64,000 bases of DNA from Azospirillum brasilense (GTDB lineage Bacteria; Pseudomonadota; Alphaproteobacteria; Azospirillales; Azospirillaceae): assembly GCF_001315015.1 (NCBI RefSeq), contig NZ_CP012914.1, positions 1,364,001 to 1,428,000 on the forward strand, given 5' to 3'. Within the stretch, counting starts at the first letter, position 1; every line of letters begins with the position of its first letter. Positions 1-9,346 of this stretch are shown one piece after another. The position numbers were made by a program, and so were the translations under genes. Under the pieces are notes generated by a model that was given only the letters and a program-made list of their open reading frames with translations, was not told where the DNA came from and did not search any database.

Positions 1-81
1 AGGGCCGAGGCTAGACCCGCAGGGCGCGGCGGTCAATGCGGCGCAACAGCACGCAAGGAGGGTGTGACCGCTCCTCTTACT

Positions 82-684
82 TTACTTATCCGTGTGAAGG
101 ATGCGGCACTCGTCCAGCGCGGCCAGCGCCCAGGAGGAGCCGCCGAGATTGACGTCGCCGATCTCCGTCCCGTCGCCGTCCCGTTGCAGCGTCACCGCGC
201 GCGACCGCATGAAGGGTTCGAACAGGTCCTCGTACTTGGGCAGCTCGACCGGGACGACCACGCCGCCGTCGGGCAGGGGGCTGGCCTCCAGCGCCATGGT
301 TTCCCCGTCGGGGAAGATGGCGGTCAGGCGGCTTTCCGTGTCCTTGTCGGCCTGGGCGTGCTGGTCGGCGTTGACCAGCATCGCCGCCCCCTTCGCCGTC
401 GCCCGGAAGGAGAGGGGGGAGGAGTCGTCGGTCCGCGTGGCGTAGCAATAGGCCGAACCGGTCTTGGTCGCCGGATGCGCCCGCACGACCCAGCCCTTGT
501 TCTGCGCGACGATGCGCCCCGGTGCGTCGGACAGTGGGGAGGCGGGCGTAACGGTCGGCGGCGGCCGGTGGGTCTGCTCCGCGGACGGTGCGGGGGCGCC
601 GGTGGTCTGGCAAGCCGTGAGGAGCGTGGCCGCCAGCACCGCCAGAACGGCGCTGGAGCGGATGCAGCGCATGGAACGGGTCAT
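82..684 (-). CDS. Putative outer-membrane lipoprotein of unknown function
   Basis: 200-residue protein with a clear lipoprotein signal: basic start, hydrophobic run, then a lipobox (LLTAC) with the acylated Cys at residue 25, so the mature protein should be a lipid-anchored envelope protein. A Pro/Ala-rich stretch follows, then a globular part with no family I recognise. The start at 684 was chosen because it places the signal peptide at the N-terminus; the frame stays open further upstream but that extension reads as non-coding. ATG 672 is an alternative. The gene is divergent from dnaE and separated from it by about 190 bp. Lipoprotein status is well supported; function is unknown. Confidence 0.75.
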   Translation of the reverse strand: MTRSMRCIRSSAVLAVLAATLLTACQTTGAPAPSAEQTHRPPPTVTPASPLSDAPGRIVAQNKGWVVRAHPATKTGSAYCYATRTDDSSPLSFRATAKGAAMLVNADQHAQADKDTESRLTAIFPDGETMALEASPLPDGGVVVPVELPKYEDLFEPFMRSRAVTLQRDGDGTEIGDVNLGGSSWALAALDECRILHTDK

Positions 685-876
685 TCTCGGATCGTGGCTC
701 TGCCTCTTTCGATAGCACGAACACGCATGATCGGGGAATCTTCCCTTACCTTCGACAGGGTTGGCGCATCGCCGCATGGCCGGGCCCGCGCTTGGTCCCT
801 TGCAGTGCGGGACGGGATGCGCGACGACTAGGGGGAGACGTCCCCCCTTTCGCTGGAACCGGTGCCCATCTCCGCC

Positions 877-3800
877 ATGCCCCACGCCGACTTCATCCAC
901 CTGCGCGTCCACTCCGCCTATTCCCTGTCCGAGGGCGCCATCAAGGTGAAGGAGCTGGTCAAGCTCTGCCAGAAGAAGGAGATGCCGGCGGTCGCCGTAA
1001 CCGACACCGGCAACCTGTTCGGCGCGCTGGAGTTCGCGCTGGCCGCCGCGGATTCGGGCGTGCAGCCGATCATCGGTACGGTCCTTGGCATCACCCGAGT
1101 CGGCCCCGCCAACGGCAAGCCGGGCCTGCCGGGCAAGGCGGCGTCAGTCCCCGACCAGCTCGTCCTGCTCTGCCAGAGCGACGAAGGCTACCGGAACCTG
1201 ATGAAGCTGGTCTCCAAGGCCTTCCTGGAATCGGACCCGATGGCCGGGCCGCAGATTCCGCTGGACGCGCTGGAGGGCCATTCCGCCGGGCTGATCGCGC
1301 TGACCGGCGGTCCCGCCGGCTCGGTCGGACGGCTGCTGGGCGAGGGGCAGAAGGATCTGGCGCTCGACGTGCTGGAGCGGCTGAAGCGGCTGTTCCCCGG
1401 CCGGCTCTACGTCGAGCTTCAGCGCCACCGCGACCATTTCGCGGTGATCGAAGACGCCATCGAGCCGGCGCTGATCGAACTCGCCTACGCCCACGACCTG
1501 CCGCTGGTCGCCACCAACGACTGCTATTTCGCAACCGAGGACATGTACGAGGCGCACGACGCGCTGCTCTGCATCGCCGAGGGTGCCTACATCAGCCAGA
1601 CCGAGCGCCGCCGCCTCACCCCCGACCACCGCTTCAAGTCGGCCGAGGAGATGCGGGACCTGTTCAAGGACCTGCCGGAGGCGGTGGACAACACGGTCGC
1701 CATCGCCAGGCGCTGCTCCTTCCTGCTGAGGCCGATTAAGCCCATCCTGCCGCCCTTCCCCTGCGAGGGCGGCCGCGACGAGGGGGAGGAACTGCGCGCC
1801 CAGTCCCGCGAGGGGCTGGAGATGCGGCTGAACAGCGTCGTCTACACCCCGGACATGACGCCGGAGCAGCGCGAAGAGACCCGCAAGACCTATTTCGAGC
1901 GGCTGGAGTTCGAGCTGGACGTCATCGTGTCGATGAAGTTCCCCGGCTACTTCCTGATCGTGTCGGACTTCATCAAGTGGGCCAAGTCGCACGACATCCC
2001 GGTTGGGCCGGGCCGCGGGTCGGGCGCCGGCTCGGTCGTCGCCTGGGCGCTGACCATCACTGACCTGGACCCGCTGCGCTTCGGCCTGCTGTTCGAACGC
2101 TTCCTGAATCCCGAACGCGTGTCGATGCCTGACTTCGACGTGGACTTCTGCCAGGACCGCCGCGAAGAGGTGATCCGCTATGTCCAGGACAAGTACGGCT
2201 ACGACCGCGTCGCCCAGATCATCACCTTTGGTAAGCTGCAGGCCCGCGCCGTGCTGCGCGACGTCGGGCGCGTGCTGCAGATGCCCTACGGGCAGGTGGA
2301 CAAGATCTGCAAGCTGGTGCCGAACAACCCGGCCAACCCGGTGACGCTCCAGCAGGCGCTCGACAGCGAGGAGATGCTGCGCCAGGCCCGCGACGGCGAC
2401 GAGACGGTGGCGCGCCTCGTCAACATCGCCCTGAAGCTGGAGGGTCTTTACCGCCACGCCTCGACCCACGCGGCGGGCGTGGTGATCGGCGACCGGCCGC
2501 TGCACGATCTGGTGCCGCTGTACCGCGACCCGCGCTCCGACATGCCGGTCACCCAGTTCAACATGAAGTTCGTCGAGCAGGCCGGGCTGGTGAAGTTCGA
2601 CTTCCTCGGCCTGAAGACGCTGACCGTGCTGAAGACGGCGGTGGACCTGATCCCGGAGAAGCCGGACCTGACCACCGTCACGCTGGATGACCCCCGAAGC
2701 TACGAGATTCTGGGGCGCGCCGAATCGACCGGGGTGTTCCAGCTGGAAAGCTCGGGCATGCGCGACGTGCTGCGCCGGCTGAAGCCGAACCGGCTGGAGG
2801 ACATCATCGCGCTGGTGTCGCTCTACCGCCCCGGCCCGATGGACAACATCCCCAAATACATCAAGGTGAAGAACGGGGAGGAGTTGCCCGACTACATGAA
2901 TCCGGCTCTGGAGCCGATCCTGAAGGAGACCTTTGGGATCATGATCTACCAGGAGCAGGTCATGCAGATCGCCCAGGTGCTGTCCGGCTATTCGCTGGGC
3001 GGCGCCGATCTTCTGCGCCGCGCCATGGGCAAGAAGATCAAGGAGGAGATGGACAAGGAGCGCGACAAGTTCGTCGTCGGCGCCAAGGACAAGGGCGTGG
3101 ATCCCGATCAGGCCAGCATGATCTTCGATCAGGTGGCCAAGTTCGCCGGCTACGGCTTCAACAAGAGCCACGCCGCCGCCTACGCCCTTGTCGCCTACCA
3201 CACCGCCTATCTGAAGGCGAACCACCCGGTGGAGTTCATGGCGGCGTCGATGACGCTCGACCTCGGCAACACCGACAAGCTGAACGTCTTCCGGCAGGAG
3301 CTGGTGCGGCTGAAGATCAAGCTGCTGACTCCGGACATCAACAAGTCCGACAGCATCTTCGGGGTGGAGGCGCTGCCCGACGGCACCAAGGCGGTGCGCT
3401 ACGCGCTGGCCGCGGTGAAGGGCGTCGGCCTGCCGGCCATGAAGGCGGTGGTGGAGGAGCGGCGCAAGAACGGCCCCTACAAGAGCCTGTTCGACTTCGC
3501 CCGCCGCCTCGACCTGAAGACCATCAACAAGCGCCAGCTCGAAAACCTGACCTGTGCCGGCGCTTTCGACGGCATCAACCCGAACCGCGCGCAGGTGCAC
3601 GCGGCGCTGGAGACGCTGATCCGCTACGCCCAGGCCGAGGCGGCGGAGCGCGACAGTGGCATCGGCAACCTGTTCGGCGGCGCCGGAGGCGGGCTGAAGG
3701 AGCCGGACCTGCCCAAGGTCAAGGAGTGGGAGCCGCTGGAGAAGCTGAAGCACGAGTTCGGCTCCATCGGCTTCTACCTGTCCGCCCACCCGCTGGACGC

Positions 3801-4359
3801 CTTCGCCGGGCCGCTGGGCCGCATGAGGGTGGTGCGGTCGGCGGACCTTGCCACGGCGGTGACCGGCGGCGGCTCGACCCGGCGCAGCGTCGCCGGCATC
3901 GTGGTCAGCCGCAAGGAGAAGACCGCGAAGTCGGGCAACCGCTTCGCCTTCGTGGAGCTGTCCGACTCCAGCGGCGGCTACGAGGTGACGGTCTTCTCCG
4001 AGGTGCTGGCGACCAACCGCGACCTGCTGGAGGCCGGGCGCCCGGTGCTGATGACCGTGGACGTCCAGATGAACGGCGAGGACATCCGCCTGACCTGCCA
4101 GGAGGTGAAACCGCTGGAGGACGCCGTGGCCCAGGTCTCGGACGGGTTGAAGGTGGTGGTGCGCGACGGTGGGCCGGTGGAGAGCATCCGCGGCATGCTG
4201 GAGCGGCTGGCCCGCGGCAAGGGTAAGATCCACCTGCTGGTCGAGATCGACCCGCTGAAGGAGGTGGAGATCCAGCTTCCCGGCTCCTTCAACATCACCA
4301 ACCAGAGCCGTGCCGCGCTGAAGGCGGTGCCGGGGGTGGTCGAGGTGGTGGAGCTGTAG
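877..4359 (+). CDS. dnaE: DNA polymerase III alpha subunit
   Basis: 1160-residue replicative polymerase catalytic subunit. The N-terminal PHP domain begins directly at the start (HLRVHSAYSLSEG). The polymerase core shows GRGSGAGS near residue 379 and the acidic PDFDVDF cluster at residues 419-423 that holds catalytic aspartates. The fingers, helix-hairpin-helix and OB-fold regions follow, with the OB fold near residues 980-1090. Length matches the family. The start at ATG 877 matches the usual MxHADFIHLRVHSAYS beginning; an in-frame GTG at 862 is less likely. It is transcribed alone, with no downstream gene closer than 220 bp. No anomalies seen. Confidence 0.97.
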   Translation: MPHADFIHLRVHSAYSLSEGAIKVKELVKLCQKKEMPAVAVTDTGNLFGALEFALAAADSGVQPIIGTVLGITRVGPANGKPGLPGKAASVPDQLVLLCQSDEGYRNLMKLVSKAFLESDPMAGPQIPLDALEGHSAGLIALTGGPAGSVGRLLGEGQKDLALDVLERLKRLFPGRLYVELQRHRDHFAVIEDAIEPALIELAYAHDLPLVATNDCYFATEDMYEAHDALLCIAEGAYISQTERRRLTPDHRFKSAEEMRDLFKDLPEAVDNTVAIARRCSFLLRPIKPILPPFPCEGGRDEGEELRAQSREGLEMRLNSVVYTPDMTPEQREETRKTYFERLEFELDVIVSMKFPGYFLIVSDFIKWAKSHDIPVGPGRGSGAGSVVAWALTITDLDPLRFGLLFERFLNPERVSMPDFDVDFCQDRREEVIRYVQDKYGYDRVAQIITFGKLQARAVLRDVGRVLQMPYGQVDKICKLVPNNPANPVTLQQALDSEEMLRQARDGDETVARLVNIALKLEGLYRHASTHAAGVVIGDRPLHDLVPLYRDPRSDMPVTQFNMKFVEQAGLVKFDFLGLKTLTVLKTAVDLIPEKPDLTTVTLDDPRSYEILGRAESTGVFQLESSGMRDVLRRLKPNRLEDIIALVSLYRPGPMDNIPKYIKVKNGEELPDYMNPALEPILKETFGIMIYQEQVMQIAQVLSGYSLGGADLLRRAMGKKIKEEMDKERDKFVVGAKDKGVDPDQASMIFDQVAKFAGYGFNKSHAAAYALVAYHTAYLKANHPVEFMAASMTLDLGNTDKLNVFRQELVRLKIKLLTPDINKSDSIFGVEALPDGTKAVRYALAAVKGVGLPAMKAVVEERRKNGPYKSLFDFARRLDLKTINKRQLENLTCAGAFDGINPNRAQVHAALETLIRYAQAEAAERDSGIGNLFGGAGGGLKEPDLPKVKEWEPLEKLKHEFGSIGFYLSAHPLDAFAGPLGRMRVVRSADLATAVTGGGSTRRSVAGIVVSRKEKTAKSGNRFAFVELSDSSGGYEVTVFSEVLATNRDLLEAGRPVLMTVDVQMNGEDIRLTCQEVKPLEDAVAQVSDGLKVVVRDGGPVESIRGMLERLARGKGKIHLLVEIDPLKEVEIQLPGSFNITNQSRAALKAVPGVVEVVEL

Positions 4360-4416
4360 AGAATGCGCTTTCCATGACGAAGCGGTGCGCGATGCACCGC
4401 ATTCGGCGCCAACCAA

Positions 4417-4459
4417 TTGGCAAACCGGTGTTGCCAAAGCGGTTGCGGCGGGCTATGTA
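4417..4459 (+). promoter_or_regulatory. Candidate rpsB promoter with overlapping inverted repeat
   Basis: A sigma70-like promoter reads TTGCCA at 4431-4436 and TATGTA at 4454-4459 with a 17-bp spacer, about 120 bp before rpsB. A perfect 7-bp inverted repeat, TTGGCAA (4417-4423) and TTGCCAA (4431-4437), overlaps the -35 box and could be an operator. Promoter and operator are inferred from sequence only. Confidence 0.5.
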
Positions 4460-4581
4460 AGCGCCGTCGTCAAAACCTCACGCGGGCTGGCGGTCCCTCG
4501 GCTTTACCCCGATGGCCCGATCCGGTGTCCTGTCAAACGGACAGTGCCCGCGGCGGAGCAACCGGAAAAGGACTTTTCCAA

Positions 4582-5376
4582 ATGGCTATTCCGTCTTTCA
4601 CCATGCGCCAGCTGCTCGAAGCCGGCGTCCACTTCGGTCACCACACCCGTCGCTGGAACCCGAAGATGGGTCCGTACATCTTCGGCGTGCGCAACGGCGT
4701 GCACATCATCGACCTGGAGCAGACCGTCCCGGCTCTGCACCGCGCCCTGCAGGCCGTCCGTGACGTCGTCGCCGGCGGCGGCCGCGTCCTGTTCGTCGGC
4801 ACCAAGCGCCAGGCCCAGGAGAAGGTGGCCGAGGCCGCGTCGAAGTGCGGCCAGTACTACGTCAACCACCGCTGGCTCGGCGGCATGCTGACCAACTGGA
4901 AGACCATCTCCCAGTCGATCAAGCGCCTGCGCGAGATGGAAGAGCGTCTGGGCGGCGACACCTCGGGCCTGACCAAGCGCGAAATCCTCGAGCTGACCCG
5001 CGAGCGCGACAAGCTGGAGCGCGCGCTGGGCGGCATCAAGGAGATGGGCGGCCTGCCGGACGTCCTCTTCATCATCGACACCAACAAGGAGTCGATCGCC
5101 GTCAAGGAAGCCAACAAGCTCGGCATCCCGGTCATCGCGGTGATCGACAGCAACTCCGATCCGGACGGCGTGGCCTTCCCGATCCCGGGCAACGACGACG
5201 CTCTGCGCGCCATCGACCTGTACTGCGAGCTGGTGAACGGCGCCGTGCTTGACGGTCTGCAGGCCGAGATGAGCGCCGCCGGCATCGACGTCGGCTCCAG
5301 CGAGGAGGCTCCGGCCGAGCAGCTGCCGGAAGCCGAAGCGGAAGAGGCCGCGCCGGCTGAGCAAGCCCAGGCCTGA
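4582..5376 (+). CDS. rpsB: 30S ribosomal protein S2
   Basis: 264-residue S2 protein of the small ribosomal subunit. The start [20 protein letters not shown] and the following [13 protein letters not shown] are hallmark S2 sequence. The C-terminus carries the acidic Ala/Glu-rich tail common in alphaproteobacteria. ATG 4582 follows a purine-rich stretch (ggaaaagga). It heads the rpsB-tsf-pyrH-frr series, but a strong intrinsic terminator lies just after its stop, so part of its transcription should end before tsf. The 220-bp leader contains a candidate promoter and operator. Identity is secure. Confidence 0.98.
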   Translation: MAIPSFTMRQLLEAGVHFGHHTRRWNPKMGPYIFGVRNGVHIIDLEQTVPALHRALQAVRDVVAGGGRVLFVGTKRQAQEKVAEAASKCGQYYVNHRWLGGMLTNWKTISQSIKRLREMEERLGGDTSGLTKREILELTRERDKLERALGGIKEMGGLPDVLFIIDTNKESIAVKEANKLGIPVIAVIDSNSDPDGVAFPIPGNDDALRAIDLYCELVNGAVLDGLQAEMSAAGIDVGSSEEAPAEQLPEAEAEEAAPAEQAQA

Positions 5377-5390
5377 TCCCGGTGATACGG

Positions 5391-5431
5391 GGCAGCCGGG
5401 CCTTATGACCTATGGCCCGGCTGCCTTTTTT
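5391..5431 (+). terminator. Intrinsic terminator between rpsB and tsf
   Basis: Perfect 12-bp GC-rich stem (5391-5402 with 5414-5425), 11-nt loop, followed by six T (5426-5431). It sits 14 bp after the rpsB stop and about 60 bp before tsf. Confidence 0.85.
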
Positions 5432-5491
5432 ATGAGTTGTTAGGATCAACCCGATCCGCTTGGATCCGTTCGGAAGGAAGAGGGCGAAACC

Positions 5492-6421
5492 ATGGCCGAA
5501 ATTACCGCCGCGCTCGTCAAGGAACTGCGCGAGAAGACCGGCGCGGGCATGATGGACTGCAAGAAGGCGCTGGCCGAGACCCAGGGCGACCTCGAGGGCG
5601 CCGTTGACTGGCTGCGCAAGAAGGGCCTCGCCGCCGCCGCCAAGAAGTCCGGCCGCGTCGCCGCCGAGGGTCTGGTCGCCGTCGCCACCGCCGGCACCGC
5701 GGGCGCCGTCGTCGAGGTGAACGCCGAGACCGACTTCGTCGCGCGCAACGATAAGTTCCAGGCCTTCTCCCTGAAGGCCGCCGAGCTGGTCCTGTCCGGT
5801 TCGGGCGACGTCGAGGGTCTGAAGGGCACCGCCTATCCGGACGCCGGCCGCACGGTTCAGGAAGAGCTGACCAACCTGATCGCCACCATCGGCGAGAACA
5901 TGAACATCCGCCGCTCGGCCAAGCTGTCGGTTCCGGCGGGCGTCGTCGTGTCCTACGTCCACTCGGCCATCGCGCCGGGCCTCGGCAAGATCGGCGTTCT
6001 GGTCGCCCTGGAGTCGACCGGCGATGTCGCCAAGCTGAACGAGCTGGGCAAGCAGGTCGCGATGCACATCGCCGCCGCCCGTCCGGACGCCCTGGACATC
6101 GCCGACGTCGACACCTCCGCCCTGGAGCGTGAGCGCAACGTGCTCGCCGAGCAGGCCCGCGCCTCGGGCAAGCCGGAGAACATCGTCGAGAAGATGCTCG
6201 AAGGCCGCATCCGCAAGTACTACGAGGAAGTGGTGCTGCTGGAGCAGACCTACGTGATCGACGGCGAGACCAAGGTCCGCAAGGTGGTGGAGAACGCCGC
6301 CAAGGACGTCGGCGCCCCGGTCAAGGTGACGGGCTTCGTCCGCTTCGCGCTGGGCGAGGGCATCGAGAAGGCGGAGAGCGATTTCGCCGCCGAAGTCGCC
6401 GCCGCCGCAGGCCAGAAGTAA
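5492..6421 (+). CDS. tsf: Elongation factor Ts
   Basis: 309-residue nucleotide-exchange factor for EF-Tu. The N-terminal UBA-like region ([24 protein letters not shown]) and the TDFVARN motif at residues 80-86, which contacts EF-Tu, are both present; two core subdomains and a C-terminal module follow. ATG 5492 has a strong Shine-Dalgarno (ggaaggaagaggg). It lies downstream of rpsB across a terminator, so its expression depends on read-through or its own promoter, and is followed by pyrH after 54 bp. Identity is secure. Confidence 0.98.
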   Translation: MAEITAALVKELREKTGAGMMDCKKALAETQGDLEGAVDWLRKKGLAAAAKKSGRVAAEGLVAVATAGTAGAVVEVNAETDFVARNDKFQAFSLKAAELVLSGSGDVEGLKGTAYPDAGRTVQEELTNLIATIGENMNIRRSAKLSVPAGVVVSYVHSAIAPGLGKIGVLVALESTGDVAKLNELGKQVAMHIAAARPDALDIADVDTSALERERNVLAEQARASGKPENIVEKMLEGRIRKYYEEVVLLEQTYVIDGETKVRKVVENAAKDVGAPVKVTGFVRFALGEGIEKAESDFAAEVAAAAGQK

Positions 6422-6475
6422 GGACCCGGCGTTCCGCCGCACGCACTCTTCACACCAACCGGGAGAAAGCCCCCC

Positions 6476-7231
6476 ATGGCCCAGACCACCGGGACCACCG
6501 AGCCGGCTGACGGCATCCGCTTCAAACGAGTCCTGCTGAAGGTGTCGGGCGAGGCGTTGATGGGTCAGCGCGACTACGGCCTCGACCCGGAGGTGGTCAA
6601 CCGCGTCGCCAACGAGGTGAAGGCGGTAATCCAGCTGGGCGTCCAGGTCAGCCTGGTCATCGGCGGGGGCAACATCTTCCGAGGCGTGAAGGGTGCGGCG
6701 AGCGGCATGGAGCGCGCCTCGGCCGATTACATCGGGATGCTCGCCACCGTCATGAACGCCCTGTCGATGCAGAGCGCTCTGGAGCGGATGGGCGTTGCGA
6801 CCCGCGTGCAGTCGGCCATTCCCATGTCGTCGGTGTGCGAGCCCTACATCCGGCGCCGCGCCATCCGGCACATGGAGAAGGGCCGCGTGGTGATCTTCGC
6901 GGCCGGCACCGGCAACCCCTTCTTCACCACCGACACCGCCGCCGCTCTGCGCGCGTCGGAGATGGGCTGCGACGCTCTGCTGAAGGGCACGCAGGTGGAC
7001 GGCGTCTACACCGCCGATCCGAAGAAGGTGAAGGACGCCGAGCGTTACGAGCGCCTGGGCTATCTGGAAGTCCTGGCGAACGATCTGCAGGTGATGGACG
7101 CTTCCGCGATCTCCTTGGCGCGTGAGAGCCACATCCCCATACTTGTGTTCTCGATCCACACCCCCGGCGCCTTCGCCGAGGTGATGCAGGGCCGGGGCAA
7201 GTTTACGATCATCAACGAAGAAACGGAGTGA
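6476..7231 (+). CDS. pyrH: UMP kinase
   Basis: 251-residue hexameric UMP kinase making UDP from UMP in pyrimidine synthesis. It shows the amino-acid-kinase fold start [14 protein letters not shown], the GGGN(I/F)FRG phosphate-binding motif, and [15 protein letters not shown], all characteristic of bacterial PyrH. ATG 6476 has gggaga upstream. Placement between tsf and frr is the classic order. The frr start lies 3 nt past the stop, so the two are probably translationally coupled. Confidence 0.97.
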   Translation: MAQTTGTTEPADGIRFKRVLLKVSGEALMGQRDYGLDPEVVNRVANEVKAVIQLGVQVSLVIGGGNIFRGVKGAASGMERASADYIGMLATVMNALSMQSALERMGVATRVQSAIPMSSVCEPYIRRRAIRHMEKGRVVIFAAGTGNPFFTTDTAAALRASEMGCDALLKGTQVDGVYTADPKKVKDAERYERLGYLEVLANDLQVMDASAISLARESHIPILVFSIHTPGAFAEVMQGRGKFTIINEETE

Positions 7232-7234
7232 GCC

Positions 7235-7804
7235 GTGGCTGCGCCTGATACATCGGACCTCCAGTCGGATCTCAAGCGCCGCATGGAAGGAGCGCTTGAG
7301 GCGTTTCGCAAGGAGTTGAGCGGCCTGCGCACCGGCCGCGCCTCCGCCAGCCTGCTTGAGCCCGTGACCGTCGAGGCCTACGGCGCCCGCATGCACCTCA
7401 AGGAGGTCGGCACCGTCAGCGTGCCGGAGCCGCGCCTGATCGTTGTGCAGGTGTGGGACCGCGGCATGGTCAAGGCCGTCGAGAAGGGCATCCGCGATTC
7501 GGGCCTCGGCCTGAACCCGCAGACGGAAGGCCAGTCGATCCGCGTGCCGCTTCCCGACCTGACGCAAGAGCGCCGCAAGGAACTCGCCAAGGTCGCCCAC
7601 AAGTACGCCGAGCAGGCCCGCGTGGCCGTGCGCAACGTGCGCCGCGACGGCATGGACGGCCTGAAGAAGGCCGAGAAGGCCGGCGACATCTCGCAGGACG
7701 AGCACAAGGGGCTCGGCGAGAAGGTCCAGGCGCTGACCGACCAGTACATCAAGCTGGTCGACGATGCGCTTGCGGCGAAAGAAAAGGACATCATGCAGGT
7801 CTGA
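7235..7804 (+). CDS. frr: Ribosome recycling factor
   Basis: 189-residue RRF, which with EF-G splits post-termination ribosomes. It matches the family along its length: [33 protein letters not shown] near the start and the long helical [30 protein letters not shown] near the end. The start is GTG 7235, preceded by acggag within the end of pyrH. Only 4 nt separate it from uppS, indicating one operon. Confidence 0.97.
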   Translation: MAAPDTSDLQSDLKRRMEGALEAFRKELSGLRTGRASASLLEPVTVEAYGARMHLKEVGTVSVPEPRLIVVQVWDRGMVKAVEKGIRDSGLGLNPQTEGQSIRVPLPDLTQERRKELAKVAHKYAEQARVAVRNVRRDGMDGLKKAEKAGDISQDEHKGLGEKVQALTDQYIKLVDDALAAKEKDIMQV

Positions 7805-7808
7805 CGGC

Positions 7809-8546
7809 ATGCGCGACGCGGAAGACAGCCGCCCCCTGCGCCCGCCCGCGCACGTGGCCGTGATCATGGACGGCAACGGGCGTTGGGCGAAGTCCAGAGG
7901 GCTGCCCCGCACCGCCGGCCATAAAAAGGGCGTGGACGCCGTCCGCCGGACGGTCGAAGCTGCGGGCGACCTGGGGATCGGCTACCTGACGATCTTCAGC
8001 TTCTCGTCCGAGAACTGGCGTCGGCCGGAGGAGGAGGTGTCCGACCTCATGCAGCTCCTGCGCTTCTACCTGCGCAGCGAGATTGCCGACCTCCACCGGA
8101 ACGGCGTGCGCCTGCGCGTCATCGGCGACCGGGCCCGCCTGTCCAAGGACATCGTCGGCCTGATCGACAACGCCGAGACTCTGACTCGCGACAACCGCAA
8201 GCTGACCCTGGTGGTGGCGTTGAGCTACGGCTCCCGCCAGGAGATCACGCTGGCGGCGCGGCGTCTGGCCGAAGAGGTGAAGGCGGGGACGCTCGACCCC
8301 GCGGACATCACCGAGGACCGGCTGTCCGAACGCCTGTTCACCGCCGACATTCCGGACCCCGACCTGATCGTCCGCACCAGCGGCGAGAAGCGCATCAGCA
8401 ACTTCCTGCTCTGGCAGGCGGCGTATGCCGAGCTGGTCTTCGTGGACACGCTCTGGCCTGACTTTTCCAAGCGTGACCTGGAGGCGGCGATTGAAGAGTT
8501 CCACCGACGGGAACGTCGCTTCGGCGCAACCACCGGCACCCGCTAA
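7809..8546 (+). CDS. uppS: Isoprenyl transferase (undecaprenyl diphosphate synthase)
   Basis: 245-residue cis-prenyltransferase condensing isopentenyl diphosphate onto farnesyl diphosphate to make the C55 carrier for peptidoglycan and LPS. The motif HVAVIMDGNGRWA carries the catalytic Asp at residue 21; SSENWRRP and the late DLIVRTSGEKRISNFLLWQ are also diagnostic. ATG 7809 is chosen because it lies just after frr and gives a normal N-terminus. Its 3' end overlaps the cdsA start. Confidence 0.96.
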   Translation: MRDAEDSRPLRPPAHVAVIMDGNGRWAKSRGLPRTAGHKKGVDAVRRTVEAAGDLGIGYLTIFSFSSENWRRPEEEVSDLMQLLRFYLRSEIADLHRNGVRLRVIGDRARLSKDIVGLIDNAETLTRDNRKLTLVVALSYGSRQEITLAARRLAEEVKAGTLDPADITEDRLSERLFTADIPDPDLIVRTSGEKRISNFLLWQAAYAELVFVDTLWPDFSKRDLEAAIEEFHRRERRFGATTGTR

Positions 8547-9339
8547 ATCCGGCGACCTGAAGACGCGCGCCATCTCGGCGCTCGTCCTGGCTCCGCTCGT
8601 CCTGGCCGCGGTCTGGGCCGGCGGCTGGATTTTCCACGCCCTGATCGCGCTTGGTGCCGTGGCCTCCGCTGTGGAGTGGGGCAACCTCGTTCCCTGCCGC
8701 CGCAAGGGTGCCGCCATCGCGTTATCGGTGGCCGGCGTCCTGCTGGCTCTCGCCGCGCAGATCGCCGCCGGGCCCTGGGCGGCCGTCGTCGTCGCCCTCC
8801 TGGCCACGGCCGGCGTGGCGATTGCCTCGGGCGGGCCGGACCGTGGCTTGTCCGGTGGCGGTGTTCTCTACATCGTGGCCGGTCTGGCCGGGCTGATGTG
8901 GCTGCGCGACGATCCGGAGTCCGGCCTCGCGCTGTTCCTCTTCACCATGCTGGGCGTCTGGGCGACCGACATCGGCGCCTACGCCGCCGGCCGCAGCATC
9001 GGCGGGCCGAAGCTGGCCCCGCGCATCAGCCCGAAGAAGACCTGGGCCGGCCTGATCGGCGGTATGGCCTCCTCTGCCCTGGTGGGGTGGGGGGTAGCTC
9101 TGGCGGCGGGCGCGCAGCGACCGCTGCTGGCTCTTGCGGTGGGCGCCGTCCTGGCCGTGGTGGCGCAGGCGGGCGACCTCTTCGAATCCGCGGTCAAGCG
9201 CCGTTACAACGTGAAGGACAGCGGCCATCTCATTCCTGGTCACGGGGGAATCCTGGACCGCATCGACGGGCTGCTGTCTGCCGCCCCGGTGCTGGCCCTG
9301 TTCCACGCGACCATCGGCACGGCAATCGCATGGTGGTGA
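8491..9339 (+). CDS. cdsA: Phosphatidate cytidylyltransferase
   Basis: About 282 residues, integral membrane enzyme making CDP-diacylglycerol from phosphatidate and CTP for phospholipid synthesis. There are several hydrophobic spans and the C-terminal CdsA signature ([28 protein letters not shown]). No ATG is usable: TTG 8491 is preferred because GGAGG lies at 8480-8484, 6 nt upstream; GTG 8473 is an alternative. Either way it overlaps uppS by more than 50 bp in another frame, suggesting translational coupling. Confidence 0.93.
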   Translation: MKSSTDGNVASAQPPAPAKSGDLKTRAISALVLAPLVLAAVWAGGWIFHALIALGAVASAVEWGNLVPCRRKGAAIALSVAGVLLALAAQIAAGPWAAVVVALLATAGVAIASGGPDRGLSGGGVLYIVAGLAGLMWLRDDPESGLALFLFTMLGVWATDIGAYAAGRSIGGPKLAPRISPKKTWAGLIGGMASSALVGWGVALAAGAQRPLLALAVGAVLAVVAQAGDLFESAVKRRYNVKDSGHLIPGHGGILDRIDGLLSAAPVLALFHATIGTAIAWW

Positions 9340-9346
9340 CTGGGTC

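Noticed and set aside
2..67. Possible 3' end of an upstream + strand gene (LDPQGAAVNAAQQHARRV then TGA)
   Set aside because: Only about 20 codons are visible and I recognise no protein in them; another frame is also open, so it cannot be supported.
1144..4437. Very long reading frame antisense to dnaE (over 1000 codons)
   Set aside because: Typical mirror frame in GC-rich DNA; its translation is low-complexity His/Leu/Gln/Val-rich with no domain, and it covers dnaE fully.
5132..7912. 926-codon frame antisense to tsf, pyrH and frr
   Set aside because: Shadow of third-position GC bias across well-identified genes; no start signal or recognisable sequence.
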